DNA of 64,000 nt from IMG/VR virus record IMGVR_UViG_3300008107_000014, positions 51,208 through 115,207 of that record; one strand, given 5' to 3'. Shown here piece by piece: positions 1 to 8,178 of the stretch. Each line of letters opens with the position of its first letter. Position 1 is the stretch's first letter. Under the pieces are notes generated by a model, which saw only the letters and a program-made list of their open reading frames with translations, was not told where the DNA came from and made no database searches. A program made the translations under genes and the position numbers. The DNA is from a virus.

Positions 1-716
1 ATACTAATATTTCTTATAGTACAGCCCCAAAGAAAAAACTGTTCCTTTGTTTTAATCGAAGACATACAGAGCATAGAATTTTATTCTATATTATGATGTC
101 AAAATTGCAATTAATTGATAGGTGTTTTTATAGCATGAGCAAAGAACACCCCGGGTCAGAACAGCCATTTATTGAAAATGCAAAAAATTTAAGTTCTAAG
201 TACAAAGAACTTTACATTCTAGATAATGACATTACGGTTGCAGATGCACAACTTCCATTAATACTTGATACTGGTGATTTTAGTAAGTATCCTATGGAAA
301 TTGGAATAGATGATGTAAAGCCGTTCTATGATAATAGCTATATTAATATTGTAATGGAAACATATTTTTTTAATAACATCATCCACATAACTGAAAAAAC
401 ATATAAGCCAATTGCATTCATGCAACCTTTTATTATGTTTGCCGCACCCAATGGTTTACAGCATATTAAGGATATGGGATTTAAAACATTTAATCAATTC
501 TGGGACGAAAGCTACGATAGCGAAACTGACCACATAATTAGATTTTTAAAAATTGCTCAAGAAATTAGAAAAATATCAAACTGGTCGCAAGAAACACTTG
601 ATCAGTTTGCAAAAGATGTCCGACCTATTCTAGAATTCAATAGGGAACATCTTAAAAATATGAAAGACATTGAAGTAGATCAGTTTGTTGAAAAATACGG
701 AGTAGAAGGACAATGA
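1..716 (+). CDS. Glycosyltransferase-like protein, 5' end outside window
   Basis: The reading frame is open to the window edge (first full codon at base 3), so the Met at 93 is internal and the gene is cut by the boundary. About 237 residues are visible. The N-terminal visible part (FNRRHTEHRILFY) matches positions in the two related genes at 1665 and 4086 (arginine/histidine-rich stretch followed by a leucine-rich helix). The C-terminal part carries the shared module ITEKTYKPIA, then PFIMF, then GFKTFNQFWDESYD. This module is common in phage-encoded exostosin or fucosyltransferase-like enzymes. A role in transferring sugars to a virion or cell-surface glycan is inferred. It overlaps the next gene by 4 bases (ATGA). 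Confidence 0.6.
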   Translation, partial: TNISYSTAPKKKLFLCFNRRHTEHRILFYIMMSKLQLIDRCFYSMSKEHPGSEQPFIENAKNLSSKYKELYILDNDITVADAQLPLILDTGDFSKYPMEIGIDDVKPFYDNSYINIVMETYFFNNIIHITEKTYKPIAFMQPFIMFAAPNGLQHIKDMGFKTFNQFWDESYDSETDHIIRFLKIAQEIRKISNWSQETLDQFAKDVRPILEFNREHLKNMKDIEVDQFVEKYGVEGQ

Positions 717-1675
717 AAAAAATATTAGTATGTGGCGCTGGGGGATTTATTGGCAGTCATTTAGTAACAAGTTTAAAACAACAAGGGCATTATGTAATTG
801 GTGCTGATTTAAAATATCCCCAATTTAATGAGATTAATGCAGATGAGTTTTATATTAGAGATCTCCGAGATCCTAATACTGTAGCAAATTTAATTACAGA
901 AGATTTAGATGAAGTATATCAACTTGCGGCCGATATGGGCGGCGCCGGATTTATTTCTACAGGCGATAACGATGCTGACATCATGCACAATTCCGCAATG
1001 ATTAATCTTAACATTGCAAGTGAAATGACAAAAAAAGGTGTAAAGAAAGTATTTTATACAAGCAGTGCATGTGTTTATCCAGAGCATAATCAAGAAGACC
1101 CAGATAATCCGTTATGCAGTGAAGATAGTGTATACCCTGCTGATCCCGATAGTGAATATGGATGGGAAAAGTTATTCAGCGAAAGAATTTATCTTGCATA
1201 TGCTAAAAATCATGGTCTTGATATTCGTATTGCCCGCTTACATAATATATATGGTCCGCAGGGTTCGTGGAATGACGGAAGAGAAAAAGCTCCCGCAGCT
1301 CTGTGCAGAAAAGTTGCAATGTGTGCCACTGGTGGAAATATTGAAGTTTGGGGACCAGGTATACAGACACGTAGTTTCTTATACATTGACGAATGTATCA
1401 AAGGTATCCATAAGTTAATGGACAGTGATGTTAAACAGCCAATTAATCTAGGCAGCGAAAGATTAATTAGTATCAATGAGCTAGTTGAGTTAATTTCTAA
1501 AATTGCAGACAAGGAAATTACTGTAGTAAACATTGAAGGTCCGAGGGGGGTTATGGGAAGAAATAGTCATAATAAATTAATTAAAGAATTATTAAATTGG
1601 ACACCAAATGAGGACCTAGAGTATGGTATGGAACAAACATATATCTGGATTAAGGAACAAGTTGATGCTTTATAG
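713..1675 (+). CDS. NAD-dependent sugar-nucleotide epimerase, GDP-mannose 3,5-epimerase-like
   Basis: A 320-residue short-chain dehydrogenase/reductase of the extended epimerase type. The Rossmann glycine motif GAGGFIG is at residues 8-14. The catalytic triad is visible as Ser117/118, Tyr149 and Lys153 (SEYGWEK). The stretch around residues 180-200 (NIYGP...REKAPAALCRKV) is typical of GDP-D-mannose 3',5'-epimerases, which make GDP-L-galactose or GDP-L-gulose. Length is normal for the family. It starts inside the preceding glycosyltransferase gene (ATGA overlap), so it probably makes the donor sugar for its neighbours. The exact substrate is inferred. Confidence 0.85.
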   Translation: MKKILVCGAGGFIGSHLVTSLKQQGHYVIGADLKYPQFNEINADEFYIRDLRDPNTVANLITEDLDEVYQLAADMGGAGFISTGDNDADIMHNSAMINLNIASEMTKKGVKKVFYTSSACVYPEHNQEDPDNPLCSEDSVYPADPDSEYGWEKLFSERIYLAYAKNHGLDIRIARLHNIYGPQGSWNDGREKAPAALCRKVAMCATGGNIEVWGPGIQTRSFLYIDECIKGIHKLMDSDVKQPINLGSERLISINELVELISKIADKEITVVNIEGPRGVMGRNSHNKLIKELLNWTPNEDLEYGMEQTYIWIKEQVDAL

Positions 1676-2813
1676 TAAAACAGGAAAGTTTCATCACATC
1701 AAATATAACTGTGTTGCTACACTAGATAACTGGTCTCCAAACGACCCTGGAATATTCTATCATCATTTTTATGATGATCAACAACACGGTGTTAGATTTG
1801 CCAATTGTCTCGACGAAGTTCATTGGGAATATTTAAGAAATAATCCGTCTGCAAAACTGTTGCACGAAAATTGTGGCGAAACATTTAATATGCTATTTGT
1901 TGATGAGATATCAGAACTAATAGCTAATCACAACATTAATCCTTCTCAAATTTTTATTATTGTAGCCGATGAGTTACATAAATCTTTTTTAGTAACAAAT
2001 TTGATTAGCCGAGACATTAACGGAGTTAATATTGAAATTTATAATTTTCTAATGAGTAAGGTATCAATGGATTCTTTTGATGTGCCTATTATTAAAAAAT
2101 TTAGCGTATTGAGTCGTAACTATCGATCTTCTCGACTGCAACTGTATTGCAAATTGTTAGAGGCAGATTTATTAGACCAATTTTTATATTCGTTCTACAA
2201 TATTCATCCATATGAAAAAACTATATTCTCTGTAAAAGATATGATATTAGATTTGCAGAATGCAACGGTGCCGGTAACTGATAAAATTATAGAGTGGTTA
2301 TACGGTGTGCCTTATTCTATTAGCACCACTGATAATGTTTACGATAAGTGGGCCGATGTTACATATCAAACAGTAGCATCAGCTGATTTTCATATCATTA
2401 TTGAAACATTCTTTGATCCGTTTTTAAGCCACATTAACGGAAAATATAAAAAAGGATATGCTCCTAATTTTATAACAGAAAAATTATATAAACCTATTGC
2501 TTGTAAAAAACCATTTATTGTATTTGGTCCACAGTATATGCTTGAGGATCTACAATCGATGGGCTATAAAACATTCGATAGATTTATAAACGAATCGTAT
2601 GATATAGAAGAATCTCCCGAAAAACGTCTTGATATGATAGTTGACGAAATTAAGAAAATACTAGCTTTGCCAAAAGACGAATATCAAAATATTGTAAATA
2701 GTATGCAGGATATTTGCAATTATAATTATAATGTGTTAGCCGCTCAGAAAAATTACACTATTACAAATCCAGCATTTACTTTTATAAAAGATAATACAGG
2801 ATGGAAATACTAA
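1665..2813 (+). CDS. Glycosyltransferase-like protein with ITEK/PIA module
   Basis: A 382-residue protein. The start at 1665 is preferred over an upstream in-frame Met at 1623 because it follows an AAGGAA ribosome site and overlaps the epimerase stop by only 11 bases. Residues around 150 (SRNYRSSRLQLY) and the C-terminal segment FITEKLYKPIA, PFIVFG, MGYKTFDRFINESYD align by eye with the first and last genes of this block. These elements resemble exostosin/fucosyltransferase-like C-terminal nucleotide-sugar-binding domains. The N-terminal 200 residues differ among the three proteins, suggesting different acceptors. Confidence 0.55.
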   Translation: MLYSKTGKFHHIKYNCVATLDNWSPNDPGIFYHHFYDDQQHGVRFANCLDEVHWEYLRNNPSAKLLHENCGETFNMLFVDEISELIANHNINPSQIFIIVADELHKSFLVTNLISRDINGVNIEIYNFLMSKVSMDSFDVPIIKKFSVLSRNYRSSRLQLYCKLLEADLLDQFLYSFYNIHPYEKTIFSVKDMILDLQNATVPVTDKIIEWLYGVPYSISTTDNVYDKWADVTYQTVASADFHIIIETFFDPFLSHINGKYKKGYAPNFITEKLYKPIACKKPFIVFGPQYMLEDLQSMGYKTFDRFINESYDIEESPEKRLDMIVDEIKKILALPKDEYQNIVNSMQDICNYNYNVLAAQKNYTITNPAFTFIKDNTGWKY

Positions 2814-3493
2814 ACTTTTTTAAAAATTTATCTAATACTGATAACTTAGCTGCTCAGTATACATCTGCAACTCCGCTGCCTCACGTAATTGTAGATAACT
2901 TCTTGCCGGATGAAATTTTTAAAAATTTATGTACAGACATTCGACAGTATCCTCCTAATAAATGGATTGTTAAACAGTTAAGCGATACTAGCGGAATTCG
3001 AAAAGAAGCAAGAGATTTTAACGATTCATATACTCTGCAAAACATTATGCTTAATCTTACTGGCCATAATTTTGTATCTTGGATGAATAAAATAACCGGC
3101 GCTACTAATATAATTCCCGATCTCCATCATCTTGGCGCAGGATTAACAGCAGCACCTTCTGGTGCAACACTAGGGCTTCATGTTGATTTTAATTGGAACG
3201 ATACTTTAAAATTAAACAGAAAATTTAATTTAATTTTCTACGCAAATGATTCGTGGGAAGATTCGTGGAATGGTGAATTAGAGTTTTGGAATAAAGAAGG
3301 AACAAGTTGCCTTTATACAATTAAGCCAACTCCTAATAGATTGGTATTTTGGGAGTATGAGCAAGAATTAATACACGGATTTACAAAACCGTTAGCTTGT
3401 CCAGCCGGCGTTGAACGATTAAATTTAATGACAATTTACTATACAAGTAATGCATCGCCGACATCGGATCCTCATAAGTCTCGATTTTATTAA
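2801..3493 (+). CDS. 2-oxoglutarate/Fe(II)-dependent oxygenase
   Basis: A 230-residue protein of the prolyl-4-hydroxylase-like 2OG-Fe(II) oxygenase family. The iron ligands can be read as His127-x-Asp129 (LHVDF) and distal His192 (IHGF), with a 2-oxoglutarate-binding Arg206 (ERLNLMTIYY). Such enzymes hydroxylate proteins, sugars or small molecules. They are frequent next to glycosyltransferases in T4-like marine phages. It overlaps the preceding gene by 13 bases. The substrate is unknown; a role in decorating a glycan or virion protein is inferred from position. Confidence 0.85.
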   Translation: MEILNFFKNLSNTDNLAAQYTSATPLPHVIVDNFLPDEIFKNLCTDIRQYPPNKWIVKQLSDTSGIRKEARDFNDSYTLQNIMLNLTGHNFVSWMNKITGATNIIPDLHHLGAGLTAAPSGATLGLHVDFNWNDTLKLNRKFNLIFYANDSWEDSWNGELEFWNKEGTSCLYTIKPTPNRLVFWEYEQELIHGFTKPLACPAGVERLNLMTIYYTSNASPTSDPHKSRFY

Positions 3494-3494
3494 T

Positions 3495-4085
3495 ATGGCA
3501 AATTTTCATAAGTATTCTATTCCTCATTTATTATATGCATCGTACAACAAAAGTGACGATATTATTGTAGAAATAGGTAGTGAGCGCGGAGAAGGTTCTA
3601 CTAAATTTTTTGATACCTATTCTAAAGATTTAGGAATTCCGTTTTACAGTATTGATATAGAAGATAATGCAAAGATCCAACTCAGCGAATTAAAGCACAC
3701 TAATTGGATAATTTCCTCAGGCTCGGTTTGGTCTAAAGAACAATTACCGTTATTAAATAAAAAAATCAAAGTGTTATATCTTGATAACTTTGATTGGAAT
3801 CATAATCCAACAATTCCAACAGAAACTGGGTTTGATAAATTATACGAGAAACATAATACTATCTGGACCAACTTAAATTGTGTTGCCGAGCATCTTCACC
3901 AGATGATTAACTGTTTACCGTATATGGCCGAAAAGTCTATTATCATTTGTGACGACACTCCTTATCAAGATCACAGCGGAATCTATATTGGAAAATGTAG
4001 TGCAGTTATTCCGCTGCTTATAATTCACGGTTATACAATTGTTCACTCAGCAAACAACGGCGTAATATTAATTCGAGATTCCTAA
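3495..4085 (+). CDS. Class I SAM methyltransferase-like protein
   Basis: A 196-residue protein. The Met at 3495 directly follows the stop of the oxygenase gene, and a longer in-frame start at 3450 would overlap it. The N-terminal motif IVEIGSERGEGSTKFF (about residues 23-38) looks like the SAM-binding glycine loop, with an acidic strand end near YSIDIED and a later IICDDTP. This arrangement resembles the methyltransferase-24 type found in glycan biosynthesis clusters. Catalytic residues cannot be assigned. It sits between an oxygenase and a glycosyltransferase, so modification of a sugar or lipid is the simplest inference. Confidence 0.5.
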   Translation: MANFHKYSIPHLLYASYNKSDDIIVEIGSERGEGSTKFFDTYSKDLGIPFYSIDIEDNAKIQLSELKHTNWIISSGSVWSKEQLPLLNKKIKVLYLDNFDWNHNPTIPTETGFDKLYEKHNTIWTNLNCVAEHLHQMINCLPYMAEKSIIICDDTPYQDHSGIYIGKCSAVIPLLIIHGYTIVHSANNGVILIRDS

Positions 4086-5321
4086 GTGAGATGTTATTTT
4101 GATAATCATAGACAACTTAACATTAATTTAGTTAAGCAAATAAACAGCATACGATCGTTTGATGATTTTGAACTTAGGTATTGTCATCCTAATTTAAATT
4201 TTACATATAGCACAAATTATGATTCTCAAGGAATATATCTTGTCGAAGTTAGCACACATGCGCACCTTTGGTGTAGTTCAAACCATCATAGCAATAGTTT
4301 TAATTTAATTGAATCTATTCCTCATCACGTAATAGATGCTGCAAAACTAAAAAAAATACGAATAGTAATTATTGCAGTAGTCGAAGGGGATAGCTACGAA
4401 AACGATGGAGTAGATGCATACGAAGAATTAACTGCATCAATGTGGAAAATTGGACTACCGCAATATAGCGTACTAATTATTAGTGGCAATTTAAATGCAA
4501 ATGCTCAATATTTAGAATGGTGTAATAAAAACGAAGAATTTCCTTGGATTGAATTCTCAGAAGGTATTGATTGGACAGGGCAGCGTAACTGGCCTAAACA
4601 AATAGATCCTATTTTTTCTAAATCTCTAACAACTGCCAAATTTCTTTATAACAGCTTAAATCGTGCTCATCGTAGCCACAGATCTGAGCACTTATATTTT
4701 TTAGCACATAACAATCTATTGACAAACGGATTGGTATCCGGTGGCATATGGTTTAACGACATGCCTGGATACGATAAAAACTTAGACCTAATTTCGTCAC
4801 CAGAATATATTGACGCATATATAGACAACTATCGAACAGTACTAAGAGCAAATTATCCAAAGACAGTCGATTCAAATGTAACTTCTCTACGCAACAATCA
4901 TTTTGCGGGAATAAGCAATTTGAATATTTTTAAGGATTCGTTACTAACAGTATCTACAGAAAGTCATTTTGATGACAATCAAGGTTTGTTTATAACAGAA
5001 AAAACGTTTCGCCCTATAGCAATGGGACATCCGTTTATAGTATTAGGTCAGCCTAATCTTTTAAAAAAATTACAAAGTTTTGGATTTAAGACTGATTTTA
5101 TTGATACTAGTTATGATGAAATTTTAGACAATAAAAAAAGATTCGCAACATTTCACGAATCTTTTTTAAATTGGATCAACGACGATAAAGAAAAATACTT
5201 TGCAAAATGGCAGTTATATGTTGAACATAACTTATACATATATCAACATACAAACTTTAGAAAACTATACATCGGCGATGCAGTAGAACGCACAACTAGA
5301 TATTTTAAAGAATTGTCTTAG
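4086..5321 (+). CDS. Glycosyltransferase-like protein with ITEK/PIA module
   Basis: A 411-residue protein whose GTG start immediately follows the preceding TAA. No good ribosome site is seen, so it is probably translated by coupling. It has the RAHRSHRSEHLY stretch near residue 197 and the C-terminal module FITEKTFRPIA, PFIVLG, FGFKTDFIDTSYDE shared with the two other glycosyltransferase-like genes upstream. It is the last gene of the plus-strand block and overlaps the convergent minus-strand gene by 17 bases. Exact activity is unknown; a family-10/47-like sugar transfer is inferred. Confidence 0.55.
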   Translation: MRCYFDNHRQLNINLVKQINSIRSFDDFELRYCHPNLNFTYSTNYDSQGIYLVEVSTHAHLWCSSNHHSNSFNLIESIPHHVIDAAKLKKIRIVIIAVVEGDSYENDGVDAYEELTASMWKIGLPQYSVLIISGNLNANAQYLEWCNKNEEFPWIEFSEGIDWTGQRNWPKQIDPIFSKSLTTAKFLYNSLNRAHRSHRSEHLYFLAHNNLLTNGLVSGGIWFNDMPGYDKNLDLISSPEYIDAYIDNYRTVLRANYPKTVDSNVTSLRNNHFAGISNLNIFKDSLLTVSTESHFDDNQGLFITEKTFRPIAMGHPFIVLGQPNLLKKLQSFGFKTDFIDTSYDEILDNKKRFATFHESFLNWINDDKEKYFAKWQLYVEHNLYIYQHTNFRKLYIGDAVERTTRYFKELS

Positions 5322-5610
5322 TAGATTTTTTAATATCGGTTTTTAGTTTACTAATATCAATGTCAAAGTCAACGCCTTTAATTTCTTCATGATATTCTTT
5401 AAATGTGTCAAGTAATTTAGTTGATAATGCATCGCTGCCTATTTCCTCAACAAGTTCTGCAACATTAATTTCCCATACCCTTCCATCTTCAAATTTAATT
5501 TGCATTACTTTTGTATAATGCAAAGGCATGGTACTCATATACATATCTTCAAAAATTTCAGGCCACTCTTTAATTATTTTACTAGGTGGTCTAAAGAATT
5601 TTTTAGGCAT
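5305..5610 (-). CDS. Conserved T4-like phage protein, unknown function
   Basis: A 101-residue protein (starts MPKKFFRPPSKIIKEWP, contains GRVWEINV). I recognise the pattern as a small protein conserved in T4-like marine phages, but know no function. It overlaps the gene before it by 8 bases and ends convergently inside the plus-strand glycosyltransferase gene. The C-terminal third is rich in Asp and Lys. No membrane segment or known motif is visible. Confidence 0.6.
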   Translation of the reverse strand: MPKKFFRPPSKIIKEWPEIFEDMYMSTMPLHYTKVMQIKFEDGRVWEINVAELVEEIGSDALSTKLLDTFKEYHEEIKGVDFDIDISKLKTDIKKSTKTIL

Positions 5611-6217
5611 CAGCAGTTTCTTTAGCCTTAGTTGCTTTCTTAACAGGTGGATCTAATTCATCTGCCTGTTTGCGCAACTTTGCAGCTTCCTTATACATGG
5701 CATCTGCTTGGCTACGGAACTGTTTAGCAAGTGCTGAATCGTCAAGTACATCTGGCGCTTTTTCTGTTTCCTGCACTGGCACTTCGTTGACACGAGCAAT
5801 TTCTTTAACTTCGGCGCCCGGTTTAACTCCGATAAATCCTGCTAGCTCATCAATAGCTAGACCTTTTTGCTCGGCAATTAGCGCATTTAGTTCTGACAAC
5901 TGAACTATATTACTAGTATCAGGTGTCATCAATACATCCGATGTACCTACCTTAATAAGTTTACCGTCTGAATGTAATGCTTCCAACATTAAACGCCCGT
6001 CTGGAAAATGTCTAATACCTAGAATATCTCCGAACTCATTTGCATCTTGTGCTTGTGCGCTTTCAACTAATTGAATAATTGCGTTGTGATAGCTATCGGA
6101 CAAACTTGCTGTGCCAACAACTAATCCAAAGTATGGGTCACCGGGTAGTGTACGAAAAACAACAAGCACTTTCGCGTTGTTATTTTTCATTTTCCCAACG
6201 TGTTTAATTTGGGCCAT
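5603..6217 (-). CDS. Conserved T4-like phage protein, unknown function
   Basis: A 204-residue protein. The first 130 residues look folded (VLVVFRTLPGDPYFGLVV, then DGRLMLEALH). The rest is an Ala/Lys/Glu-rich helical tail (QFRSQADAMYKEAAKLRKQADEL) that probably forms a coiled coil. It resembles a conserved small-protein family of cyanophage and pelagiphage genomes. It is two bases downstream of the 73-residue gene at 6220 and overlaps the next gene, consistent with one operon. The function is not known. Confidence 0.6.
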   Translation of the reverse strand: MAQIKHVGKMKNNNAKVLVVFRTLPGDPYFGLVVGTASLSDSYHNAIIQLVESAQAQDANEFGDILGIRHFPDGRLMLEALHSDGKLIKVGTSDVLMTPDTSNIVQLSELNALIAEQKGLAIDELAGFIGVKPGAEVKEIARVNEVPVQETEKAPDVLDDSALAKQFRSQADAMYKEAAKLRKQADELDPPVKKATKAKETADA

Positions 6218-6219
6218 GA

Positions 6220-6441
6220 TTATTGTCCTTTAGTAACTTGTGTTAAAAAGTTGTTTAAACGATTATACGTTTTGCCAACAGCTTCTAGTTCGTTGGCTTT
6301 GAATGCACCGCGTCCGCTTGCGACATCGATGATTGCTTTTAATGCCTGTAGATCGCTGATGTTTAATTCAGTTGATTCTGCAGGTGCTTCCTGACCAGTA
6401 GTTTGTTCTTCTGGGACTGGTTGTGTTACTTGCTCTTCCAT
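6220..6441 (-). CDS. Small acidic conserved phage protein
   Basis: A 73-residue protein with a disordered Glu/Pro/Thr-rich start (about 28 residues) and a helical C-terminal half (LQALKAIIDVASGRGAFKANELEAVGKTYNRL). The second half matches a pattern I recognise from T4-like marine phages (helix, SRGAF, helix). Starts with ATG after an AAGGAGAA ribosome site. It directly abuts the gene at 6442. Function unknown. Confidence 0.6.
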   Translation of the reverse strand: MEEQVTQPVPEEQTTGQEAPAESTELNISDLQALKAIIDVASGRGAFKANELEAVGKTYNRLNNFLTQVTKGQ

Positions 6442-6717
6442 TTAAGTTCTCCTTATGTTTGGATATGCTAACATAAAAAAAGTAAGTTCTTTTGAATCTT
6501 CAAAAGCTACAAACTTCTTTGTTGTTGTCTTGTTACCGTCCGACGAGTGAGGCAAGTTTACAATTGCGTACCTACCATGTAGTTTAGATTCAATCCAATC
6601 TTCCATGGTATTATCAAACAGAAAATCTTGTTCTGCTACCTGTATCTTTGAAAAATGAACAGGCAGAAAACTAACTTTCCTTTTCTTGCAAACACTCAAA
6701 GGGTTTAATTTTAACAT
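6442..6717 (-). CDS. Conserved T4-like phage protein, unknown function
   Basis: A 91-residue basic protein with the pattern FLFDNTMEDWIESKLHGRYAI followed by VAFEDSKELTFFMLAYP. I recognise it as a conserved short protein of marine T4-like phages without an assigned role. Spacing to the next gene is zero bases. No signal peptide, membrane helix or catalytic motif is seen. Confidence 0.55.
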   Translation of the reverse strand: MLKLNPLSVCKKRKVSFLPVHFSKIQVAEQDFLFDNTMEDWIESKLHGRYAIVNLPHSSDGNKTTTKKFVAFEDSKELTFFMLAYPNIRRT

Positions 6718-6738
6718 ACTTTTATTTAAACTACAGAT

Positions 6739-7140
6739 TCAATCGTGGCTTGATTCTTGAGCGAGTAATTTAGCAAGTGCCTTGCTGGCACCCATCTTCT
6801 TTACATCTCCAGAAAATAAGTACAGCTCAAATGCTGTTTTTTCCGACAATACTGTAATACCTTTCTTGTTTATGAAATATGGTGATTTTATAAAGTTGTC
6901 TAACCATATTAACACCTGCGGTGTAACACTTAGACCTTTTGGAAACTCTATAAAGTAAGATTTTATCTCGGCTTTGGTAGTTACAAACTCTAAGCCTTGT
7001 TCGGTTAATCGCAGCCCGCCCTCATTTTTATTTCTAAAATTTAACCACCAAACAGATTTGTAATCCTTAAGGGCAGTTTCGGTTGGTGTAATGTTAACTG
7101 CTTTTAAAAATACAGCAGTATAGCGATCTTTTACATCCAT
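6739..7140 (-). CDS. Conserved T4-like phage protein, unknown function
   Basis: A 133-residue protein containing YKSVWWLNFRNKNEGGLRLTEQGLEF and FELYLFSGDVKKMG. These are features of a conserved cyanophage/pelagiphage family whose function is not known to me. The central GLRLTEQG segment hints at a winged-helix-like fold, but I cannot confirm it. It is separated by one base from the gene at 7142. Confidence 0.55.
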   Translation of the reverse strand: MDVKDRYTAVFLKAVNITPTETALKDYKSVWWLNFRNKNEGGLRLTEQGLEFVTTKAEIKSYFIEFPKGLSVTPQVLIWLDNFIKSPYFINKKGITVLSEKTAFELYLFSGDVKKMGASKALAKLLAQESSHD

Positions 7141-7141
7141 T

Positions 7142-7429
7142 TTAAATTGTTATTTCTTCACCTGATGTAAGTTTATATACTGCGAAGTCTGAAGTTTTAA
7201 ACAAACGATTTAATTTCTTTGCTAGATTGTGTGCATGTCCGGGATTACTAAATGATACTTTTTTATATTTAGGTCCAGGATAACTAGCCACTAGGCTACC
7301 GCTCTTTAGATTAAAAGGTTGCCCTTTAAAAAACACCGCCCAGATAGCTTCCGACTCTAGGATTTGTTCTAGTTTATAATTATCCTTGCTAGCGTGTTCT
7401 AGAAGGACTTTAGGTTTTGGTCGACTCAT
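7142..7429 (-). CDS. Conserved phage protein, unknown function
   Basis: A 95-residue protein (MSRPKPKVLLEH...). The start at 7429 is preferred because a late-type promoter box lies just upstream at 7456-7463, which would exclude the longer frame reaching 7504. It contains WAVFFKGQPFNLK and KVSFSNPGHAHNLAKKLNRLF, suggesting a compact alpha/beta fold. It is probably transcribed separately from the upstream coiled-coil gene late in infection. Function unknown. Confidence 0.55.
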   Translation of the reverse strand: MSRPKPKVLLEHASKDNYKLEQILESEAIWAVFFKGQPFNLKSGSLVASYPGPKYKKVSFSNPGHAHNLAKKLNRLFKTSDFAVYKLTSGEEITI

Positions 7430-7455
7430 ATATGCATATCCGTTATGTACGCATA

Positions 7456-7463
7456 TATTTATC
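7456..7463 (-). promoter_or_regulatory. Late T4-type promoter box GATAAATA
   Basis: The minus strand reads GATAAATA about 27 bases before the start at 7429. It matches the NATAAATA late promoter form of T4-like marine phages, recognised by a phage sigma factor with the gp45 clamp. Confidence 0.6.
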
Positions 7464-7466
7464 TCT

Positions 7467-7715
7467 CTAGAACGATCCGCCGTCCATCTTAACTTCAACA
7501 ACACCTTGATTTGCTTCTAATTTATGTAGACTTTCACGTATATCTTGCACATGATTAGCCATTTTGGAAGTCAATATAGATAAGTCGGTTATAATCTCTC
7601 GAGCTTCTTGTATTGACATCTTGATTTCTCGTTGATTACTTAATTCAGCACTTTTTAAGCGTTGTACTAGTTTTTCAACACTAGTTAATCGTTCTGGTAG
7701 TTTATCGTGAGACAT
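7467..7715 (-). CDS. Coiled-coil conserved phage protein
   Basis: An 82-residue protein, almost entirely heptad-like helix from residue 8 to 70 (LTSVEKLVQRLKSAE...IREIITDLSILTSKM), ending in the conserved tail KMDGGSF. I recognise the family from T4-like cyanophages but know no function. A small structural or regulatory oligomer is possible. It overlaps the gene at 7702 by 14 bases. Confidence 0.55.
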   Translation of the reverse strand: MSHDKLPERLTSVEKLVQRLKSAELSNQREIKMSIQEAREIITDLSILTSKMANHVQDIRESLHKLEANQGVVEVKMDGGSF

Positions 7716-8178
7716 TTGATAGCGCCTGTTTTAAATCGTTTTCTGTTTTATATGGACCACGATATTCGTATCTATCAAGTGTGATAAATTTTGGACAAAA
7801 ACTTTTAACCCAACCTTTATCGAATTTAATGATGTAATGACCTGCACAATATAAACTTTTAGAATCACTGCTTTTGGTAAACAGTGGTAGTCGTCTTTTA
7901 ATGTCAAACATTGCATTATGTGGTTCAACACTTGTAGAGTATCCGTGTACTTCGTTTACTGGTGCGTTGTCTGCTTCTTTAATAATCTTTGCAATAAAAA
8001 AGTCTTTACCAAATTGTTTAGTAACACTTTCTTTATTTTTAAAAATTTTAATTCCAGTTGCATTAGACATTACAAATCTATTTTCTTCGTCTTTTCGTAA
8101 TGTAGCGTATCTACTTCCGTCTTTCTCGACGATCCAGAATTTATTTTCAATTACTGGTTTTGCCTGTAAGTCTGTCAT
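7702..8178 (-). CDS. Conserved T4-like phage protein, unknown function
   Basis: A 158-residue protein with repeated short beta-rich segments (KFWIVEKDGSRYATLRKDEENRFVM) and the conserved stretch YCAGHYIIKFDKGWVKSFCPK near residue 110. The latter segment is recognisable in marine T4-like phages. Two or three Cys residues are present but do not form a clear metal site. It overlaps the RNase H gene by four bases, so it is probably co-translated with it. Confidence 0.55.
   Translation of the reverse strand: MTDLQAKPVIENKFWIVEKDGSRYATLRKDEENRFVMSNATGIKIFKNKESVTKQFGKDFFIAKIIKEADNAPVNEVHGYSTSVEPHNAMFDIKRRLPLFTKSSDSKSLYCAGHYIIKFDKGWVKSFCPKFITLDRYEYRGPYKTENDLKQALSNVSR

Noticed and set aside
1210-1533. 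Minus-strand ORF inside the epimerase gene
   Set aside because: It lies opposite a well-supported enzyme gene and has no ribosome site.
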